NCBI GenBank assembly: GCA_030835005.1
Contig: JAUQWT010000387.1
Location: forward strand, 1-8,614
Source of the DNA: Ignavibacteria bacterium
GTDB lineage: Bacteria > Bacteroidota > Ignavibacteria > Tepidaquicellales > OLB5
Reading direction: 5' to 3'
DNA: 8,614 bases
Positions 7,501 to 8,614 of the stretch are shown here, one piece after another. The translations under genes and the position numbers were made by a program. Below the pieces are notes generated by a model. That model did no database searches and had not been told where the DNA came from. It saw only the letters and a program-made list of their open reading frames with translations. The stretch's first letter is position 1; each line of letters opens with the position of its first letter.

Positions 7501-7797
7501 CATCATTTGCTGAAAGAGCATAAAGTAAAATCTAAACATGTATTCAAGATCAACGAGAAAAGATCTCCAAACATATTGACAATGCTTGAGGCGAAGAAGT
7601 TTGACCTGGTGATAAATACCCAGTCTTTAAAGCATAAACATAAAGTTGTTGAGCGCGATGGCTACATTATGCGCCGCAAAGCAATTGATTACAATATACC
7701 CTTAATAAACAACCTCAAAATAGCTACGCTGTTCGTTAATTCAATATTTAAATACAAGCTTGACCAGCTTGAAATCAAAAGTATGGACGAGTATTAA
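4579..7797 (+). CDS. carB: Carbamoyl-phosphate synthase large (synthetase) subunit, CAD-like type
   Basis: CarB uses bicarbonate, two ATP and ammonia from CarA to make carbamoyl phosphate. It has 1072 residues (E. coli 1073), in the normal order: first pre-ATP-grasp and ATP-grasp unit (about 1-400, LGGLGSG, metal-binding E303 and N305 in EVNARLSRSSALASK), oligomerisation domain (about 400-550), second ATP-grasp unit (from about 559, ILGSGPYKIGSSVEFDWC; E840 and N842 in VIECNLRASRSFPF), and the C-terminal MGS-like allosteric domain (about 940-1060). Many stretches (IPRWDL, IDRWFL, TGYPLAY, KQIDTLAAE) match my memory of eukaryotic CAD and Bacteroidota CarB rather than E. coli. TTG at 4579 is used because the next upstream in-frame stop is at 4555 and no ATG intervenes; a second TTG at 4588 is also possible. 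It ends in tandem stops TAA-TAG. There is no Shine-Dalgarno sequence. It is likely an operon with carA. Confidence 0.97.
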   Translation: MTNLSNPVNKILLLGSGALKIGEAGEFDYSGSQAIKALKEEGKYVVLVNPNIATVQTDKGLADKVYLLPVNPYFVEQVIKKERPEGIMLGFGGQTALNCGLELNRSGILKKYNVEVLGTQVDSINKTEDRELFVKELNKIKIRTPKSLAVTSVKAGVKAAKEIGYPVILRAGFTLGGLGSGFANNEKEITKTLKEAFNYSPQVLIEEDLRGWKEIEYEVVRDCVDNCITVCNMENFDPLGVHTGESIVIAPSQTLSNAEYHQLRDISIKTIRHFKIMGECNIQFALNPHSVTEEGEFDYRVIEVNARLSRSSALASKVTGYPLAYIAAKLALGYKLTELENSITKKTYSCFEPALDYVALKIPRWDLQKFPRVEEEIGSKMKSVGEVMAIGRSFPEVVQKAIRMLQVGKFGLVLNKSKTQTIKEDIITPTPRRLFAISRALRDGYSVDEIHNMSMIDRWFLYQIAEIDTLRKVEITKEEITKDFLIEAKRLGYSDKQIGIMTGTDEDEIRMIRKSLGVLPVFKQIDTLAAEYPADTNYLYSTYHGEYSDIEETKERDEKKIMILGSGPYKIGSSVEFDWCCVNTAKYLRKLGYKVIMVNYNPETVSTDYDICDKLYFEELSLERVLDIYEYEKPLGIIISMGGQIPNNLALKLHDSGVWILGTSPHSIDKCEDRNKFSSILDKLEIDQPVWQELSDLKQAKKFSNKIEYPVLIRPSYVLSGTAMKVCHDDRSLEDYIKEHAAISKDFPVVISKFEEGAKEIEIDGVGQNGELIIYAISEHVENAGVHSGDATLAIPPQKLYFETVHQVKRITKAIVKELKITGPFNIQFLAKENKVKVIECNLRASRSFPFISKATDYNFIEFAVGSILGHDIKGDYKTLDLDHIVVKAPQFSFSRLSGADPILGVEMSSTGEVACFGESMEEAFLKSLLSTGFRLPKENILLTLGDLEDKIEFLDSARKLNEMGFRIFATTNTHHLLKEHKVKSKHVFKINEKRSPNILTMLEAKKFDLVINTQSLKHKHKVVERDGYIMRRKAIDYNIPLINNLKIATLFVNSIFKYKLDQLEIKSMDEY

Positions 7798-7917
7798 TAG
7801 TATCATAACACTCTCATTTTATCTAAATTTAATTAAAATTTTGATTACTTTTTCAGTTTAATAATCGTCAGAATTGTCTCATGAGGTTATTCAGGAATCA
7901 TTTGTTTTAGGATGTAA

Positions 7918-8016
7918 TTGTCATTCTGAGTCCGATCTATTGGGCGAAGAGGTACCCCCCTCCGGGTCATCCACTTTCAATTATAAATGGATGCTTCACT
8001 GCGTTCAGCATGACAA
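7918..8016. repeat. 99-bp element with terminal inverted repeats (MITE/REP-like)
   Basis: The left end TTGTCATTCTGAG (7918-7930) and the right end TTCAGCATGACAA (8004-8016) are inverted copies matching at 11 of 13 positions. Inside are a nested inverted pair CATCCA (7968-7973) / TGGATG (7988-7993) and GAGG (7949-7952) / CCTC (7959-7962), so the transcript could fold into a long structured arm. Sequences beginning TTGTCAT(T/G)CTGA are known to me as abundant dispersed intergenic repeats in Bacteroidota and related genomes. There is no transposase and no clear target-site duplication. It may contribute to 3'-end formation for carB. The inverted ends are observed; mobility is inference. Confidence 0.7.
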
Positions 8017-8096
8017 CATGTTTTTCTATTGTCTTTTTCTTAGGATGTCTTATTTCCTGAACTTAAGTCCCTCATTTACAGGGCATATTTATTATG

Positions 8097-8127
8097 TTTC
8101 AAAAGTTGTGTGATACCGATAAATTTG
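8097..8127 (+). promoter_or_regulatory. Candidate Bacteroidota-type promoter, TPM gene
   Basis: TAAATTTG (8120-8127) matches the -7 consensus TAnnTTTG exactly, with TTTC (8097-8100, one mismatch to TTTG) 19 nt upstream, within the usual spacing. The predicted start of transcription would be at or within a base or two of the ATG at 8132, so the message may be leaderless. Not tested; A/T-rich background makes chance matches possible. Confidence 0.35.
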
Positions 8128-8131
8128 GAAA

Positions 8132-8614
8132 ATGAGAATTAAACCGGTCACATACTTTTGCTTCATAGTATTTTTGCTGATAATTGTGCAGAGTGCCTTT
8201 GCGCAAAAGTCAAAATCTCTTGCTACTGAAGACAAAGTCAGAACTTATGTCACTGATAAAACCGGAACTCTTACAACAACTCAAATCCAGTCGCTTGAAA
8301 CAAAACTTTCCAATTTTGATAAAGAAACTTCTACCCAGATAGTTGTGTGGATGATCCCTTCTCTTGATGGCGGATCACTGGAAGATAAGTCATATGAGAT
8401 AGCCGAGCAAAACGGCATAGGACAAAAAGGGAAGAATAACGGTGTACTCCTCTTTATCGCAAAGGATGACCGTAAGTTAAGAATTGAGGTGGGGTACGGA
8501 CTTGAAGGAGCTTTAACCGATGCACTCAGCAGCCAGATAATAAGGAAAGAAATTACCCCAAGCTTTAAGAAAGGTAACTTTTACGAAGGCATACTCGCTG
8601 GCGTGGACGCTATC
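8132..8614 (+). CDS. Secreted TPM-domain (YgcG family) protein, 5' part only
   Basis: 161 codons are visible and the frame is still open at the right edge. Residues 1-24 form a signal peptide: a short basic start, a hydrophobic core (FIVFLLIIV) and an AFA cleavage site before Gln25, so the protein is exported. From about residue 36 comes a TPM (TLP18.3/Psb32/MOLO-1) domain: YVTDKTGTLT, TQIVVWMIPSL, NNGVLLFIAKDDRKLRIEVGYGLEGALTD. Family members are usually anchored by a C-terminal transmembrane segment and Gly-rich tail, which would lie outside the window. TPM domains have been reported as phosphatases in plants, but the bacterial role is unsettled. The usual partner lemA is not upstream here. 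ATG at 8132 directly precedes the signal peptide and is 5 nt after a promoter-like box. Family assignment is good; function is unknown. Confidence 0.88.
   Translation, partial: MRIKPVTYFCFIVFLLIIVQSAFAQKSKSLATEDKVRTYVTDKTGTLTTTQIQSLETKLSNFDKETSTQIVVWMIPSLDGGSLEDKSYEIAEQNGIGQKGKNNGVLLFIAKDDRKLRIEVGYGLEGALTDALSSQIIRKEITPSFKKGNFYEGILAGVDAI

Larger units (their letters stand above)
7798..8131. other. Non-coding spacer between carB and TPM gene
   Basis: The 334 bases contain no credible gene. The first ~65 nt are very A/T-rich (AAATTTAATTAAAATTTT around 7824-7841), with no GC-rich hairpin plus T-run to serve as a carB terminator. The middle carries a 99-bp element with inverted ends, and the right end a candidate promoter. 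A 79-codon open frame from 7874 crosses the repeat and looks spurious. Confidence 0.7.

Noticed and set aside
7798..7870. carB terminator in the A/T-rich tail
   Set aside because: The AAATTT/AAAATTTT symmetry has no G-C pairs and would not form a stable hairpin.
7874..8113. 79-codon plus-strand frame after carB
   Set aside because: It crosses the 99-bp repeat, and its MLHCVQHDN stretch is simply the translated repeat; no start context or domain.
1..8614. CRISPR array, tRNA or rRNA gene, transposase or phage gene
   Set aside because: No regularly spaced repeats, no tRNA/rRNA signatures and no mobile-element protein were found on reading both strands.

Overview
The window looks like ordinary chromosome from a Gram-negative bacterium of the Bacteroidota/Ignavibacteriota (FCB) kind. 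Four things point that way: a KDO-lipopolysaccharide gene (kdsB); carA and carB that read like the Bacteroidota/eukaryotic CAD-type carbamoyl-phosphate synthase rather than the E. coli type; no Shine-Dalgarno sequence at any of the seven gene starts; and promoter-like TAnnTTTG boxes. The DNA is moderately AT-rich. The lineage is inferred from remembered family sequences, not from a search.

Layout. On the minus strand, reading from about 3222 down to 1, is a tight cluster: plsC (1-acylglycerol-3-phosphate acyltransferase), gatC (Glu/Asp-tRNA amidotransferase subunit C), kdsB (CMP-KDO synthetase) and pyrG (CTP synthase, cut by the left window edge). plsC-gatC are 3 nt apart and gatC-kdsB abut. 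kdsB and pyrG are separated by 61 nt holding a perfect 12-bp-arm palindrome. A 165-nt AT-rich divergent region separates plsC from carA-carB on the plus strand (glutaminase and synthetase subunits of carbamoyl-phosphate synthase). The 96-nt carA-carB gap holds two palindromes. After carB, a 334-nt spacer contains a 99-bp element with inverted ends, followed by the start of a secreted TPM-domain protein that runs off the right edge.

How the genes fit together. CarAB makes carbamoyl phosphate for UMP and hence UTP; PyrG aminates UTP to CTP; KdsB spends CTP to activate KDO for the outer membrane; PlsC makes phosphatidic acid, which is next activated with CTP to CDP-diacylglycerol. The two divergent units therefore combine CTP supply with CTP-consuming envelope synthesis. 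GatC is the outlier (tRNA amidation).

No phage, CRISPR, insertion sequence with transposase, RNA gene or obviously new system is visible. The points most worth a second look are non-ATG starts on all three pyrimidine genes (TTG in pyrG, carA and carB), the CAD-like CarB, and three different palindromic, dispersed-repeat-like elements in the intergenic gaps.
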